Positions 16,883 through 26,963 are shown, numbered from the stretch's first letter. The stretch: 61,979 nt of DNA from Azorhizobium doebereinerae UFLA1-100 (GCF_000473085.1 NZ_AXBA01000004.1:1-61979); one strand, 5' to 3'. The notes: generated by a model from the letters alone, not told the origin. A program made the numbers and translations.

Positions 16883-17803
16883 ATGCCCATCAAGATTCCC
16901 GACGACCTGCCGGCCCGCTCGACCCTGGAGGCCGAGGGCGTGATGGTGCTGCGCGAGACCGACGCGGTGCGCCAGGACATCCGGCCGCTGCGCATCGCCT
17001 TGCTGAACCTGATGCCCAACAAGGTGCGCACCGAGACCCAGTTCGCCCGGCTGCTGGGGGCGAGCCCGCTCCAGGTGGAACTGACCCTGGTCAAGATCAC
17101 CAACCACGTGGCCCGCAACACCGACAGCGGCCACATCGCCGCCTTCTACCGCGACTGGGAGGACGTGCGGTCCGAGCGCTTCGACGGCCTCGTCGTCACC
17201 GGCGCGCCGGTGGAGACGCTGGCGTTCGAGGCGGTGACCTACTGGGACGAGCTGCGCCGCATCTTCGACTGGTCGCAGACCAATGTGCACGGCAGCTTCA
17301 CCATCTGCTGGGGCGCGCAGGCGGCGGCGCACCATTTCCACGGCCTGCCCAAGCATCTGCTGGCGGAGAAGGCGTTCGGGGTGTTCAGCCACCGCAACCT
17401 CGCCCCGGCCTCGCCCTTCCTGCGCGGCTTCTCGGACGATGTCGCGATCCCGGTGTCGCGCTGGACCGAGATCCGGCGCGCCGACATCGCCGCGAACAGC
17501 GGGCTGGAGGTGCTGATGGAGTCGGACGAGGGCGGCCTCGGCCTGCTGCACGACCCGGCGCACCGGGCGCTGCACATGTTCAACCACATCGAATACGAGT
17601 CCGGCTCGCTGGCGGACGAGTATTTCCGCGACGTGGCGGCGGGCCTGCCGGCGGGCAAGCCGGCCAACTACTTCCCCGACGACGACCCGGCCCGCCCGCC
17701 GCGCAACCACTGGCGCAGCCACGCGCACCTCTTGTTCGGCAACTGGATCAACCAGATCTACCAGACCACGCCGTTCGATCCGGCCGCGATCGGCCGCAAC
17801 TGA
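16883..17803 (+). CDS. metA: Homoserine O-acyltransferase MetA, acetyl-CoA type predicted
   Basis: This 306-residue protein catalyses the first committed step of methionine synthesis, acylating homoserine in the cytoplasm. Family motifs are [35 protein letters not shown]-type nucleophile (Cys142), HFHGLPKH and FNHIEYES, with catalytic His and Glu. Residue 111 is Glu ([12 protein letters not shown]). In this family Glu111 goes with acetyl-CoA and Gly111 with succinyl-CoA, so O-acetylhomoserine is the likely product, as in Agrobacterium. ATG 16883 follows GGAGG at 16867-16871. An in-frame GTG at 16865 coincides with that site and is unlikely. The structured leader upstream predicts feedback by S-adenosylmethionine. 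Confidence 0.93.
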   Translation: MPIKIPDDLPARSTLEAEGVMVLRETDAVRQDIRPLRIALLNLMPNKVRTETQFARLLGASPLQVELTLVKITNHVARNTDSGHIAAFYRDWEDVRSERFDGLVVTGAPVETLAFEAVTYWDELRRIFDWSQTNVHGSFTICWGAQAAAHHFHGLPKHLLAEKAFGVFSHRNLAPASPFLRGFSDDVAIPVSRWTEIRRADIAANSGLEVLMESDEGGLGLLHDPAHRALHMFNHIEYESGSLADEYFRDVAAGLPAGKPANYFPDDDPARPPRNHWRSHAHLLFGNWINQIYQTTPFDPAAIGRN

Positions 17804-17819
17804 GGCCGGCGGGAGGCTC

Positions 17820-18989
17820 TCACGCCGCCCGGTTGCCGAGGCCGAGGCGCATCACCGTGCGGCGCAGCGGGCCGACGCGGTCGAGCAGATAGAGGCCGAA
17901 GCCGCGCGCGCCCTGCACCGGCACGAGGTCGGACAGGAGCGAGCGGTTGAGCACGTCCACCGCCGCCATGCGGCCGTGGATGTCGCGGTCGCGGTTGGCG
18001 GCGTAGCGCTTCAGCATCTCCGCGCCGCCGACCTCCAGCTCGTGCTCTCCGGCGAGGTCCACCAGGGCCGCCGCGTCGCGCAGGCCGAGGTTGAGGCCCT
18101 GGGCGCCGATGGGCGGCATCACATGGGCCGCCTCCGCCATCAGCGCCACGCGCGGCGCGGTGAGCGCGCGGGCGGTCTCGGCCACCAGCGGGAAGGCGGC
18201 GCGGCCCGTCTCCACCTCGAAGGCGCCGAGGATGGAGGCGGCGCGGCGCTCGAACTCGCGGGCCAGCGCCTCGGGGGAGAGGCCGAGCAGGCGGACCGCC
18301 TCCTTGTCGTCCACCACGCAGACGATGCTGGAGCGGTCGCCGGGCAGCGGCACCAGCGTGAACGGGCCGGTCTCGGTGTGGAATTCGGTGGAGATGTCCC
18401 AGTGCGGCCGGGTGTGGCGCACGGTGGCGGTCACCGCCACCTGCGGATAGTCGCGCTTCTTCATGTCGATGCCGCAGGCCTCGCGGACCCGCGACTGGCG
18501 CCCGTCGGCGGCCACCACGAGGCGCGCCTCCACCGTGTCGCCGCTGTCGAGGGCGAGGCGGGCGCGGTCGTCGTCCACCGACAGGCCGGTCAGCGAGGCG
18601 CGCACCACGGTGAGGCCGGGCGTGTCCTCGGCGGCGGCGGCCAGCTCGCGGCGCAGCGGATCGTTCTCGATATTGTAGCCGAACGCCTCCAGGCCGATCT
18701 CGCTGGCCTTGAAGGTGACCTCCGGCGCGCGGATGAGGCGGCGGGTGCCGTCGACGATGCGCATGTCGCGCAGCGGCGCGGTGTGCGGGGCGAGGCGCTC
18801 CCACACGCCGAATCGCTCCAGGATGGGGATGGAGCTGCCGAGCAAAGCGGTGGTGCGGTGGTCGGCGGCGCGTTCCGGGCCGGTGACGAGCACCGTGGCG
18901 CGGCCCGTGGCGGCAAGGCCGATGGCGGCGGCAAGGCCCGCCGGTCCCGCGCCGACGACGGCGATCTCCCCTTGCGTTGCGCCTGCCAT
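17820..18989 (-). CDS. UbiH/UbiF/COQ6-family FAD-dependent hydroxylase
   Basis: This 389-residue flavoprotein starts MAGATQGEIAVVGAGPAGLA, with the ADP-binding GxGxxG near residue 12. A central VVAADGRQSRVRE motif follows, then HVMPPIGAQGLNLGLRDAA near 290-310. These define the ubiquinone-biosynthesis hydroxylases, which add hydroxyl groups to the quinone ring. The usual Asp before AAH is replaced by Glu (AEAAH). Which ring position it modifies cannot be decided from sequence; alphaproteobacteria use several paralogues (UbiH, UbiF, UbiL, UbiM). It is convergent with metA, 16 bp apart. A longer reading to 19232 lacks a plausible start site. Confidence 0.85.
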   Translation of the reverse strand: MAGATQGEIAVVGAGPAGLAAAIGLAATGRATVLVTGPERAADHRTTALLGSSIPILERFGVWERLAPHTAPLRDMRIVDGTRRLIRAPEVTFKASEIGLEAFGYNIENDPLRRELAAAAEDTPGLTVVRASLTGLSVDDDRARLALDSGDTVEARLVVAADGRQSRVREACGIDMKKRDYPQVAVTATVRHTRPHWDISTEFHTETGPFTLVPLPGDRSSIVCVVDDKEAVRLLGLSPEALAREFERRAASILGAFEVETGRAAFPLVAETARALTAPRVALMAEAAHVMPPIGAQGLNLGLRDAAALVDLAGEHELEVGGAEMLKRYAANRDRDIHGRMAAVDVLNRSLLSDLVPVQGARGFGLYLLDRVGPLRRTVMRLGLGNRAA

Positions 18990-19159
18990 GACCGAGCCTC
19001 CGTCTACCGATGATCGGCCGCAGTCTAGCGCGCGCGGCATCGCCCGTCGCGCGGGCGCTTCGTCCCAGCCGGCCGGCACCTGCCCACCCGCTGGCCGGGA
19101 GCGGGCGTTGGTCTGCAACCGGGGCGAGATTCTGCCTCCGTCTATTCCCTTATAAGTTG

Positions 19160-19165
19160 TATAAT
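19160..19165 (+). promoter_or_regulatory. Consensus -10 element of the PUD-like gene
   Basis: A perfect TATAAT lies in a locally AT-rich patch (about 19145-19170), 79 bp before the small gene at 19244. No clear -35 box is at the right distance. Confidence 0.45.
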
Positions 19166-19243
19166 CCTTTCGCCGCCACCTATGATAGCGGCGTGCGCAG
19201 GGCGCCCGGCTGGCGGGTGCCGGCGGCACCAAGGGAGGGTTTC

Positions 19244-19651
19244 ATGGCCACCTACAACGGCACCTTCACCGTCGTGAATTGCACCAACAACACCATTTCC
19301 AACGTCTCCGTCGTCCACACCTGCGGCAGCTTCACCAACAGCGCGACGGCGGGCAGCCTTGCGCCGGGGCAGGCGGTGGCGACCAGCCTGAATTCCCAGT
19401 CCGGCTCCAACGACCTCTGGTCGATCACCTTCACCATGAACGGCCAGACCTATTCGCGCTCCGGCAAGCAGTGCAACTACATGCCGGACGACTCCCCCCA
19501 GGGCGTGGTGATCTCATTGTATCTGAAGAATTTTTCGGTCCTGCTCCCGGTCACCAGCTCGTGCCTGAACAATTATTATTCGACGCCGTCCACCGCCAAG
19601 GACGAGGCCCTGGCCGCCGCCGAGACCACCGGCGGGGTCAAGGAGGACTGA
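19244..19651 (+). CDS. Small cysteine-containing beta-rich protein, possibly PUD (Up-regulated in Daf-2) family
   Basis: This 135-residue protein has no signal peptide. It begins MATYNGTFTVVNCTNNTISN and has alternating beta-strand character through residue 110: VSVVHTCGSF, SLAPGQAVATSL, DLWSITFTMNGQTYSRSGKQC, DDSPQGVVISLYL. The tail is Ala/Glu-rich and polar. The N-terminal pattern of a short sandwich with NxTxxxISNVxVxH resembles the PUD1/2 (aegerolysin-like) fold found in nematodes and some bacteria; this is from memory and unverified. Four cysteines are present (12, 27, and two further on). GGGAGGG precedes the ATG. It stands alone, with a hairpin after it. Function unknown. Confidence 0.55.
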   Translation: MATYNGTFTVVNCTNNTISNVSVVHTCGSFTNSATAGSLAPGQAVATSLNSQSGSNDLWSITFTMNGQTYSRSGKQCNYMPDDSPQGVVISLYLKNFSVLLPVTSSCLNNYYSTPSTAKDEALAAAETTGGVKED

Positions 19652-19661
19652 CCGGCCCGGT

Positions 19662-19699
19662 GCCTCCGGCGGGCGGCTGCGCCCGCGCACGCCGGAGGC
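19662..19699 (+). terminator. Terminator-like hairpin after the PUD-like gene
   Basis: GCCTCCGGCG (19662-19671) and CGCCGGAGGC (19690-19699) form a perfect 10-bp stem with an 18-nt loop. There is no T tract. Confidence 0.45.
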
Positions 19700-19792
19700 G
19701 CCGTCCGCCCGCTTCGGCGCGGACCGCATCCTTGCGCGCCGTCGCGCAGCACCTATGATCCGCCCCGGCAGGATTGGCTCGGGGGACGAACG

Positions 19793-20767
19793 ATGGTCGC
19801 GGCAGTTCGGGTGCATCAGGTGGGCGGGCCCGAGGTGCTGACCCTGGAGACCATGGAGCTGCCGCCGCCCGGCCCCGGCGAGGTGCGCCTGCGCCAGACC
19901 GCCATCGGGCTCAATTTCGTCGATACCTATTTCCGCTCCGGCCTCTACAAGGCGCCGGCCCTGCCGTTCATTCCCGGCAGCGAGGGCGCCGGCGAGGTGG
20001 AGGCGGTGGGCGAGCACGTCACCGATTTCCATGTGGGCGACCGGGTGGCCTATGCCACCGCCATGGGCGCCTATGCCCAGGTGCGCAACATTCCGGCCAG
20101 CGCGCTGGTCCATCTGCCGGCCGCCATCGACGACCGCACCGCCGCCGCCATGATGCTGAAGGGCATGACGGCGCAGTATCTGGTGAAGCACACCTATGCG
20201 GTGAAGCCGGGCGACGTGGTGCTGATCCAGGCCGCCGCCGGCGGGGTGGGGCTGATTCTCGCCCAATGGGCCAATGCGCTCGGCGCCACCGTGATCGGCA
20301 CCGTGGGCTCGAAGGAAAAGGCCGAACTGGCGCTGGCCAGCGGCACCGACCACGCCATCCTCTATCGCGACGAGGATTTCGTGCACCGGGTGAAGGAGAT
20401 CACCAACGGCAAGATGTGCGACGTGGTCTATGACGGCGTGGGGCAGGCCACCTATCCCGCCTCGCTCGACTGCCTGAAGCCGTTCGGCCTGTGGGTGAGC
20501 TTCGGCAACGCCTCCGGCGCGATCCGGAATTTCGACCTGCTGGCCTTGTCGCAGAAGGGCTCGCTCTATGCCACGCGGCCGACGCTCGGCACCCATGTGG
20601 CCACCCGCGCGGCGCTGGTGGCCACCGCCAACGACCTGTTCGAGGCGGTGCTGACCGGGGCCATCAAGGTGCCGGTGCACCAGAGCTATCCCCTGAAAGA
20701 GGTGCGCAAGGCCCACCATGACCTGGAGAGCCGCGCCACCACCGGCTCCACCCTGCTGCTGCCCTGA
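19793..20767 (+). CDS. qor: Zinc-independent NADPH:quinone oxidoreductase (QOR type)
   Basis: This 324-residue medium-chain dehydrogenase/reductase has an N-terminal GroES-like domain (LNFVDTYFRSGLYK, PGSEGAGEVEAVG) and a Rossmann domain with QAAAGGVGLILAQWA near residues 145-160, where AAGGVG is the NADPH fingerprint of quinone oxidoreductases. Zinc ligands are absent. It reduces quinones with NADPH, probably in detoxification. The gene is monocistronic between the PUD-like gene and rsh. Confidence 0.9.
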   Translation: MVAAVRVHQVGGPEVLTLETMELPPPGPGEVRLRQTAIGLNFVDTYFRSGLYKAPALPFIPGSEGAGEVEAVGEHVTDFHVGDRVAYATAMGAYAQVRNIPASALVHLPAAIDDRTAAAMMLKGMTAQYLVKHTYAVKPGDVVLIQAAAGGVGLILAQWANALGATVIGTVGSKEKAELALASGTDHAILYRDEDFVHRVKEITNGKMCDVVYDGVGQATYPASLDCLKPFGLWVSFGNASGAIRNFDLLALSQKGSLYATRPTLGTHVATRAALVATANDLFEAVLTGAIKVPVHQSYPLKEVRKAHHDLESRATTGSTLLLP

Positions 20768-20921
20768 TCCCGCGCCACCGGCGGCGAAGCCGTGCAATTC
20801 ATTCGCAAAAATGCGCTGCGCGACTTGCGCGGCAGGGCATACTGCATGATATGTGCCGAGCTTAAATAATGACACGGCGGCCGGGTCCGGCCCGCCTGTG
20901 CTGCGACGGACCGTGCCGGCC

Positions 20922-23138
20922 ATGATGCGCCAATACGAGCTCGTCGAGCGCGTTCGACGGTATAATCCCAACACCGACGAGGCGCTGCTCGACCGCGCCT
21001 ATGTCTACGCCATGCGGGCGCACGGCACGCAGGTGCGCGCCTCCGGCGACCCCTATTTCTCCCATCCGCTCGAAGTCGCGGCGATCCTGACCGATCTCAA
21101 GCTGGACGATGCCACCATCGTCGCGGCGCTGCTGCACGACACGATCGAGGACACCGGGGCCACCAAGGCCGAGATCGAGCGCCTGTTCGGCGCGCAGATC
21201 GCGCAATTGGTGGAGGGCCTCACCAAGATCAAGAAGCTGGACCTCGTGTCCAAGCAGGCCAAGCAGGCGGAAAACCTGCGCAAGCTGCTCCTCGCCATCG
21301 CCGACGACGTGCGCGTGCTGTTGGTGAAGCTGGCCGACCGCCTGCACAACATGCGCACGCTGAAATACGTGCCGCAGGAGAAGCGCGACCGCGTCGCCCA
21401 GGAAACGCTGGACATCTACGCCCCGCTCGCCGCGCGCATGGGCATGCAGGACATGCGCGAGGAGCTGGAGGACCTGTCCTTCCGCCAGCTGATGCCGGAA
21501 GCCTACGCCTCCATCACCTCCCGCGTGGAGGAGCTGCGCGAGCGCAACGGCCCGCTGGTGCAGGAGATCGAGCGCGAGCTGCGCGAGGAGCTCGAACGCC
21601 GCGACATGAAGGCCGAGGTGAAGGGGCGCGAGAAACGGCCGCATTCCATCTGGGGCAAGATGGAGCGCAAGGCGATCTCGTTCGAGCAGCTCTCCGACCT
21701 CTACGGCTTCCGGGTGATCGTCAGCAGCGTCGAGGATTGCTACCGCGCGCTGGGGCTGGTGCACACCAAGTGGCCGATCGTGCCGGGCCGCTTCAAGGAC
21801 TATATCTCCACGCCCAAGCCCAACGACTACCGCTCGCTGCACACCACGGTGATCGGCCCGCGCCGGCAGCGCGTCGAGTTGCAGATCCGCACCCGCGACA
21901 TGGACGAGATCGCCGAATACGGCATCGCCGCCCACGCCCTCTACAAGGACGACAGCGGCGCGCCGGGCGTCATGCTCTCCAATGAGAGCCGGGCCTATGC
22001 CTGGCTGCGCAAGACCATCGAGAATTTGGCGCAGGGCCTGTCGCCGGAAGAGTTCCTGGAGCACACCAAGCTCGAACTGTTCCACGACCAGGTGTTCTGC
22101 TTCACCCCGAAGGGCCGCCTCATCGCTTTGCCGCGCAAGGCGACGCCGATCGACTTCGCCTATGCGGTGCACACCGACGTGGGCAATACGGCGGTGGGCT
22201 GCAAGATCAACGGCAACATCGCCCCGCTGGTCTCCGAGCTGAAGAATGGCGACGAGGTGGAGATCATCACCTCCAAGGCGCAGACCCCGCCCGGCGCCTG
22301 GGAGACCATCGCGGTCACCGGCAAGGCCCGCGCCGCCGTGCGGCGGGCGACGCGGACGGCGGTGCGCGCGCAATATGCCGGCCTCGGCCGCAAGATCGCC
22401 GAGCGCGCCTTCGCCCGCGCCGGTAAGGCCTTCTCCGACGAGGCGGTGGCCAAGGGTATGCCGCGCCTCGCCCGCACCGCGGTGGAGGACGTGTTCGCGG
22501 CGGTCGGGCGCGGCGAGATCAAGACCGACGATTTGATCCGCGCCGTCTATCCCGAGTGGATCGCCCAGCGCCCCGAGGAGCGCGCCGCCGGCAGCCGCGC
22601 CCATGGCGAGGGCTGGTTCGAGCTGAAGAAGGGCCACAACCTCAAGTTCAAGATCCCCGAGGGCGGGGAGGAGGCGTCCACCGCCGCCGCCATCCCGATC
22701 CGCGGCATCAATTCCGACCTGCCGGTGCGCTTCGCGCCCGAGGGCGGGGCGGTGCCGGGCGACCGCATCGTCGGCATCCTGGCGCCGGGGGAGGGGATCA
22801 CCATCTATCCCATCCAGTCCCGTGCCCTGCAGCATTTCGAAGACGCCCCCGAGCGCTGGCTCGACGTGCGCTGGGATGTGGACGAATTGTCCGACGGGCG
22901 CTTTCCCGCCCGCATCCTGGTCACCGCCCTCAACGAGCCGGGCACGCTCGGGCAGGTGGCGACCGTGATCGGCGAGCGCAACGGCAACATCCAGGGCCTG
23001 GAGATGCGCTCGCGCTCGCCGGACTTCACCGAGATGGTGATCGACCTCGAAGTGTTCGACCTGCGGCACCTCAACAGCATCCTCACGGACCTGCGGGCGC
23101 GGCCGGTGATTTCCAGCGTGGAGCGGGTGAACGGATGA
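20922..23138 (+). CDS. rsh: Bifunctional (p)ppGpp synthetase/hydrolase Rsh
   Basis: This 738-residue RelA/SpoT homologue has an HD hydrolase domain (about 40-190, with HPLEVAAIL and LLHDTIEDT), a synthetase domain (about 235-355, with SLHTTVIGP), a TGS domain (about 390-450, with [14 protein letters not shown] and [11 protein letters not shown]), and a C-terminal ACT domain. Both catalytic halves keep their motifs, as expected for the single stringent-response enzyme of rhizobia. The N terminus [16 protein letters not shown] matches the usual start, so I preferred ATG 20922 over the upstream GTG at 20853. It heads the cluster pdxJ-acpS-lepB-rnc-era. A weak TTGCGC/TGATAT pair at 20825-20852 could be its promoter. 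Confidence 0.93.
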   Translation: MMRQYELVERVRRYNPNTDEALLDRAYVYAMRAHGTQVRASGDPYFSHPLEVAAILTDLKLDDATIVAALLHDTIEDTGATKAEIERLFGAQIAQLVEGLTKIKKLDLVSKQAKQAENLRKLLLAIADDVRVLLVKLADRLHNMRTLKYVPQEKRDRVAQETLDIYAPLAARMGMQDMREELEDLSFRQLMPEAYASITSRVEELRERNGPLVQEIERELREELERRDMKAEVKGREKRPHSIWGKMERKAISFEQLSDLYGFRVIVSSVEDCYRALGLVHTKWPIVPGRFKDYISTPKPNDYRSLHTTVIGPRRQRVELQIRTRDMDEIAEYGIAAHALYKDDSGAPGVMLSNESRAYAWLRKTIENLAQGLSPEEFLEHTKLELFHDQVFCFTPKGRLIALPRKATPIDFAYAVHTDVGNTAVGCKINGNIAPLVSELKNGDEVEIITSKAQTPPGAWETIAVTGKARAAVRRATRTAVRAQYAGLGRKIAERAFARAGKAFSDEAVAKGMPRLARTAVEDVFAAVGRGEIKTDDLIRAVYPEWIAQRPEERAAGSRAHGEGWFELKKGHNLKFKIPEGGEEASTAAAIPIRGINSDLPVRFAPEGGAVPGDRIVGILAPGEGITIYPIQSRALQHFEDAPERWLDVRWDVDELSDGRFPARILVTALNEPGTLGQVATVIGERNGNIQGLEMRSRSPDFTEMVIDLEVFDLRHLNSILTDLRARPVISSVERVNG

Positions 23139-23166
23139 TCCGCGCCGCCTGAAGGAGAGTGAGCCC

Positions 23167-23934
23167 ATGACGTTTCCCGCCCCGATCCGGCTCGGCCTGA
23201 ACGTGGACCATGTGGCGACGGTGCGGAACGCCCGCGGCGGCGCCCATCCCGATCCGGTGCGCGCGGCGCTGCTGGCGGCGGCGGCGGGCGTCGACGGCAT
23301 CACCGCCCATCTGCGCGAGGACCGCCGCCACATCCGCGACGCCGACATCGCCCGCATCAGGGCCGAGGTAGCGCTGCCGCTGAATTTCGAGATGGCCGCC
23401 ACCGACGAGATGGTGGCGCTCGCGCTGGCCACCAAGCCGCACGCCTGCTGCCTGGTGCCCGAGCGGCGCGAGGAGCGCACCACCGAGGGCGGGCTCGACG
23501 CCGCCGGGCAGGCGGCCGACCTCAAGCCCAGGATCGCGGCGCTGAACGCCGCCGGCATCCGCGTCTCGCTGTTCATCGCCCCCGACCCGGCGCAGATCGC
23601 CGCCGCCCGCGCGCTCAAGGCGGCGGTGATCGAGCTGCACACCGGCGCGTGGTGCGAGGCGCTCGCCGCCGGCCGCGCGGCGGAGGCGGAGGCCGAGTTC
23701 GCCCGCCTGACCGCCGGCGCCCGCGAGGCGGCGGCGCTGGGCCTGGAGGTGCATGCCGGCCACGGGCTCGACTATGACACCGCCGAGCGCATGGCCCGCC
23801 TGCCGGAGATCGCCGAACTGAACATCGGCCACTTCATGATCGGCGAGGCCATCTTCGAGGGCCTGGACGGGGTGGTGCGGCAGATGCGCGAGGCGATGGA
23901 ACGCGGTCGCGCGGCGGGAGGGCTGGCGGCATGA
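23167..23934 (+). CDS. pdxJ: Pyridoxine 5'-phosphate synthase PdxJ
   Basis: This 255-residue TIM-barrel enzyme of the DXP-dependent vitamin B6 pathway condenses 1-deoxy-D-xylulose 5-phosphate with 3-amino-2-oxopropyl phosphate. Signature segments are [56 protein letters not shown] and GHGLDY. It lies 28 bp after rsh with a GGAG site and overlaps acpS by four bases (ATGA). This arrangement is the standard alphaproteobacterial one. Confidence 0.95.
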   Translation: MTFPAPIRLGLNVDHVATVRNARGGAHPDPVRAALLAAAAGVDGITAHLREDRRHIRDADIARIRAEVALPLNFEMAATDEMVALALATKPHACCLVPERREERTTEGGLDAAGQAADLKPRIAALNAAGIRVSLFIAPDPAQIAAARALKAAVIELHTGAWCEALAAGRAAEAEAEFARLTAGAREAAALGLEVHAGHGLDYDTAERMARLPEIAELNIGHFMIGEAIFEGLDGVVRQMREAMERGRAAGGLAA

Positions 23935-24341
23935 TCCTCGGCATCGGCTCGGACTTCTGCGACGCCCGGCGCGTCGAGAAATCGATCGCGCGCTTCGGCG
24001 CCCGCTTCCTGGAGCGGGTGTTCACCCCGGTCGAGCGGGCCAAGGCCGACCGGCGCGCGCGCCCGGCGGAGACCTATGCCAAGCGATTCGCTGCCAAGGA
24101 GGCCTGCGCCAAGGCGCTGGGCACCGGCATCGCCCGCGGCGTGTTCTGGCGCGACATCGGCGTCGTCAACCTGCCCTCCGGCCAGCCCACCCTGGCGCTC
24201 ACCGGCGGGGCGGCGGCGCGCCTCGCGCAGATGGTGCCGCCCGGCTACGAGCCGCGCATCGCCTTGTCGCTGACCGACGAGGGACCGCTGTCGGCGGCCC
24301 ATGTGATCATCAGCGCGGAACCGGCCGGCACGCCGGGCTGA
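23931..24341 (+). CDS. acpS: Holo-acyl-carrier-protein synthase AcpS
   Basis: This 136-residue 4'-phosphopantetheinyl transferase loads the prosthetic group of coenzyme A onto acyl carrier protein. The first magnesium motif is [16 protein letters not shown] (Asp8); the second is [17 protein letters not shown] (Glu in AAKEA). Length is normal. The start overlaps the end of pdxJ, so expression is coupled. Confidence 0.95.
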   Translation: MILGIGSDFCDARRVEKSIARFGARFLERVFTPVERAKADRRARPAETYAKRFAAKEACAKALGTGIARGVFWRDIGVVNLPSGQPTLALTGGAAARLAQMVPPGYEPRIALSLTDEGPLSAAHVIISAEPAGTPG

Positions 24342-24429
24342 CGGCGGGCGCCGGGGCCGGCGGGACGCGCCGCCGGACACGATATGCTGAAAAGGCCCGG
24401 TTCCCGATCGCCTCCCCTTGGGGCGCGCG

Positions 24430-24458
24430 TTGCCGCAGGGCGGTGAAACGTCTATAGC
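24430..24458 (+). promoter_or_regulatory. Candidate promoter of lepB-rnc-era
   Basis: TTGCCG (24430-24435), 17 nt, TATAGC (24453-24458). The same pattern, TTGCCG-N17-TATAGG, precedes rpoZ at 39424, which supports both as housekeeping promoters. Confidence 0.45.
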
Positions 24459-24567
24459 AGCAGCATCCGCAGGTGGGACGGTGCTGACGCTAGGATAGGG
24501 GAATTCGACCCGTTTTTCGGCGCAGTTTGCTGCACACTGGCGCGGACCTTATTGCACCGGACCCTCT

Positions 24568-25320
24568 ATGACCGCGACCAGTGACTCCAAGAAGGACGGC
24601 GGGTTTCTCGAAACCGTCCGCGTTATCGTCCACGCGCTGCTGATCGCACTGGTGATCCGCACCCTGCTGTTCCAGCCCTTCAACATCCCCTCGGGATCGA
24701 TGAAGGACACGCTGCTGATCGGCGATTACCTGTTCGTCTCCAAGTACAGCTACGGTTATTCCCGCTTCTCGATCCCGTTCTCGCCGCCGCTGTTCTCCGG
24801 CCGGATCTGGGGCCAGCAGCCGGCGCGCGGCGACGTGGTGGTGTTCAAGCTGCCCAAGGACAACGAGACCGACTACATCAAGCGCGTGGTCGGCCTGCCC
24901 GGCGACGACATCCAGATGATCAACGGCGTCCTCAACATCAACGGCGTGCCGGTGAAGCGCGAGCGCCTCACCGACGTCACCGAGGATGACGGCAGCGGCC
25001 GCATGGTGCCGGTGAAGCGCTGGCGCGAGACGCTGCCCAACGGCGTGTCGTTCGAGACGCTGGATATCGTCGACAACGGCTTCTACGACAACACCCAGGT
25101 CTACCACGTCCCCGCCGGCCACTTCTTCATGATGGGCGACAACCGGGACAATTCGGCCGACAGCCGGGTGCTGAGCCAGGTGGGCTACGTGCCGTTCGAG
25201 AATTTGGTGGGGAAGGCGCAGATGATCTTCTTCTCCATCGACGAGCATGCCGCCGCCTGGCAGGTCTGGACCTGGCCGTGGGCCGTGCGCTGGTCGCGCA
25301 TCTTCAGCATGGTTCGATGA
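24568..25320 (+). CDS. lepB: Signal peptidase I
   Basis: This 250-residue inner-membrane serine/lysine protease removes signal peptides of exported proteins. A membrane segment spans about residues 16-34. The catalytic Ser44 lies in NIPSGSMKDTLL, the catalytic Lys in ETDYIKRVVGLPGD, and the C-terminal box is MMGDNRDNSADSR. It overlaps rnc by four bases (ATGA). The lepB-rnc-era-recO order is widely conserved in proteobacteria. Confidence 0.95.
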   Translation: MTATSDSKKDGGFLETVRVIVHALLIALVIRTLLFQPFNIPSGSMKDTLLIGDYLFVSKYSYGYSRFSIPFSPPLFSGRIWGQQPARGDVVVFKLPKDNETDYIKRVVGLPGDDIQMINGVLNINGVPVKRERLTDVTEDDGSGRMVPVKRWRETLPNGVSFETLDIVDNGFYDNTQVYHVPAGHFFMMGDNRDNSADSRVLSQVGYVPFENLVGKAQMIFFSIDEHAAAWQVWTWPWAVRWSRIFSMVR

Positions 25321-26027
25321 GCGGGCACGCGCCGGACCTGACGGCCCTGGAAGCGCGCATCGGCCACCGCTTCGCCGATCAGGACATGCTCGCCCTCGCC
25401 CTCACCCATATCAGCGCGGTGAAGGGCGCGGGGCCGCGCGTGCGGTCCTACCAGCGGCTGGAATTCCTCGGCGACCACGTGCTCGGCAGCGTGGTTTCGC
25501 ATATGCTGTACGCCACCTTCCCGAACGCGGAGGAGGGCGAATTGTCCCGCCGCCTCGCGGAACTGGTGCGCGAGGAGGCCTGCGCCGAGGTGGCGCAGGA
25601 CATGGGCCTGGGCGACCACCTGCGGCTCGGGCCGGGCGAGAGCCAGTCCGGCGCGCGCCAGCGCCGGGCGATCCTCGCCGACGTGGCCGAGGCGGTGGTG
25701 GCGGCGGTCTATCTGGACGGCGGCTACACGGCCGCCAGCGGCGTGGTGGAGCGCTTCTGGCGCTCCCGGCTGGAGGCGCCCCGGCGCCCCCTGCGGGACC
25801 CCAAGACGGTGCTCCAGGAATGGGCGCAGGGCCGCGGCCTGCCGCCGCCGGCCTATCGCGACGTGGCCCGCACCGGGCCGGACCATGCCCCGAGCTTCCG
25901 CGTCGCGGTGGAGCTTCCGGGGCTCGCCGCGGCTGAGGCCGACGGCAATTCGAAGCAGGCGGCGCAGAAGGCGGCGGCGTCTGCCTTTCTTGCCCGCGAG
26001 GGCGTTGTGACGGAGAGTGGTGCATGA
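25317..26027 (+). CDS. rnc: Ribonuclease III
   Basis: This 236-residue double-strand-specific endoribonuclease processes rRNA precursors and structured mRNAs. The RNase III signature QRLEFLGDHVLGSVV is near residue 45. The dsRNA-binding domain fills the last 75 residues (DPKTVLQEWAQGRGLPPPAY, GNSKQAAQKAAASAFL). One position of the signature is HV where most homologues have RV; the catalytic Glu and Asp residues remain. ATG 25317 overlaps the lepB stop and the end overlaps the era start, so the three genes are coupled. Confidence 0.94.
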   Translation: MSGHAPDLTALEARIGHRFADQDMLALALTHISAVKGAGPRVRSYQRLEFLGDHVLGSVVSHMLYATFPNAEEGELSRRLAELVREEACAEVAQDMGLGDHLRLGPGESQSGARQRRAILADVAEAVVAAVYLDGGYTAASGVVERFWRSRLEAPRRPLRDPKTVLQEWAQGRGLPPPAYRDVARTGPDHAPSFRVAVELPGLAAAEADGNSKQAAQKAAASAFLAREGVVTESGA

Positions 26028-26959
26028 ACCAATTGGTGCGGGCGGAAGCAGAGGGCGCGGAGCCGACGCGGTGCGGCTTCGTGGCCTTGCTGGGCGCCCC
26101 CAATGCGGGCAAGTCCACGCTGACCAACCAGTTGGTGGGCACCAAGGTGTCCATCGTCTCCCATAAGGTGCAGACCACCCGCGCCATCGTGCGCGGCATC
26201 GCCATCGACGGCTCGTCCCAGGTCATCCTGGTGGACACCCCCGGCATCTTCTCGCCCAAGCGGCGGCTGGAGCGGGCCATGGTCTCCACCGCCTGGACCA
26301 GCGCCTCAGACGCCGACCTCGTGGCCCTGCTGGTGGATGCCAACCGGGGCGTGGACGAGCATATCGAGGCCATCCTCAAGCCTTTGTCCGAGGTGAAGCG
26401 CCCGCGCGCGCTGATCCTCAACAAGATCGACCTGATCCGCCGCGACACGCTGCTGGCGCTGGCCCAGAGCCTCACCGAGCGGCTGCCGTTCGAGCAGGTG
26501 TTCATGGTCTCCGCGCTCAATGGCGACGGCGTGGACGACGTGCGCAAATGGTTCGCGGGCAAGGTGCCGGCCGGCCCGTGGCTCTATCCCGAGGACCAGA
26601 TCTCGGACGCGCCCATGCGCATGCTGGCGGCCGAGATCACCCGCGAGAAGCTGTTCCTGCGCCTGCACGACGAGCTGCCCTACCGCTCCACGGTCGAGAC
26701 CGAGAGCTGGAAGGAGCTGAAGGACAAGTCGGTGCGCATTGAGCAGACCATCTTCGTGGAGCGCGAGAGCCAAAGGAAGATCGTGCTCGGCAAGGCGGGG
26801 GCGACCATCAAGGCCATCTCGTCCGAATCGCGGGCCGAGATCGCCGAGATCATCGAGCAGCCGGTGCACCTGTTCCTGTTCGTGAAGGTGCGCGAGAACT
26901 GGGCCGACGACCCGGAGCGCTATCGCGAGATGGGCCTCGAATTCCCGCGCGGAGACTGA
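26024..26959 (+). CDS. era: GTPase Era
   Basis: This 311-residue GTP-binding protein is needed for 30S subunit maturation. The G1 motif is GAPNAGKSTLTNQL, G3 is DTPGIF, G4 is NKID. The KH RNA-binding domain at the C terminus has SQRKIVLGKAGATIKAI. It overlaps rnc by four bases. The gene is intact and typical. An unrelated minus-strand gene lies between it and recO, which interrupts the usual era-recO coupling. Confidence 0.95.
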   Translation: MNQLVRAEAEGAEPTRCGFVALLGAPNAGKSTLTNQLVGTKVSIVSHKVQTTRAIVRGIAIDGSSQVILVDTPGIFSPKRRLERAMVSTAWTSASDADLVALLVDANRGVDEHIEAILKPLSEVKRPRALILNKIDLIRRDTLLALAQSLTERLPFEQVFMVSALNGDGVDDVRKWFAGKVPAGPWLYPEDQISDAPMRMLAAEITREKLFLRLHDELPYRSTVETESWKELKDKSVRIEQTIFVERESQRKIVLGKAGATIKAISSESRAEIAEIIEQPVHLFLFVKVRENWADDPERYREMGLEFPRGD

Positions 26960-26963
26960 CGCC

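Noticed and set aside
23139-23166. Extension of rsh or a separate small gene before pdxJ
   Set aside because: The 28-bp gap only holds the pdxJ ribosome site.
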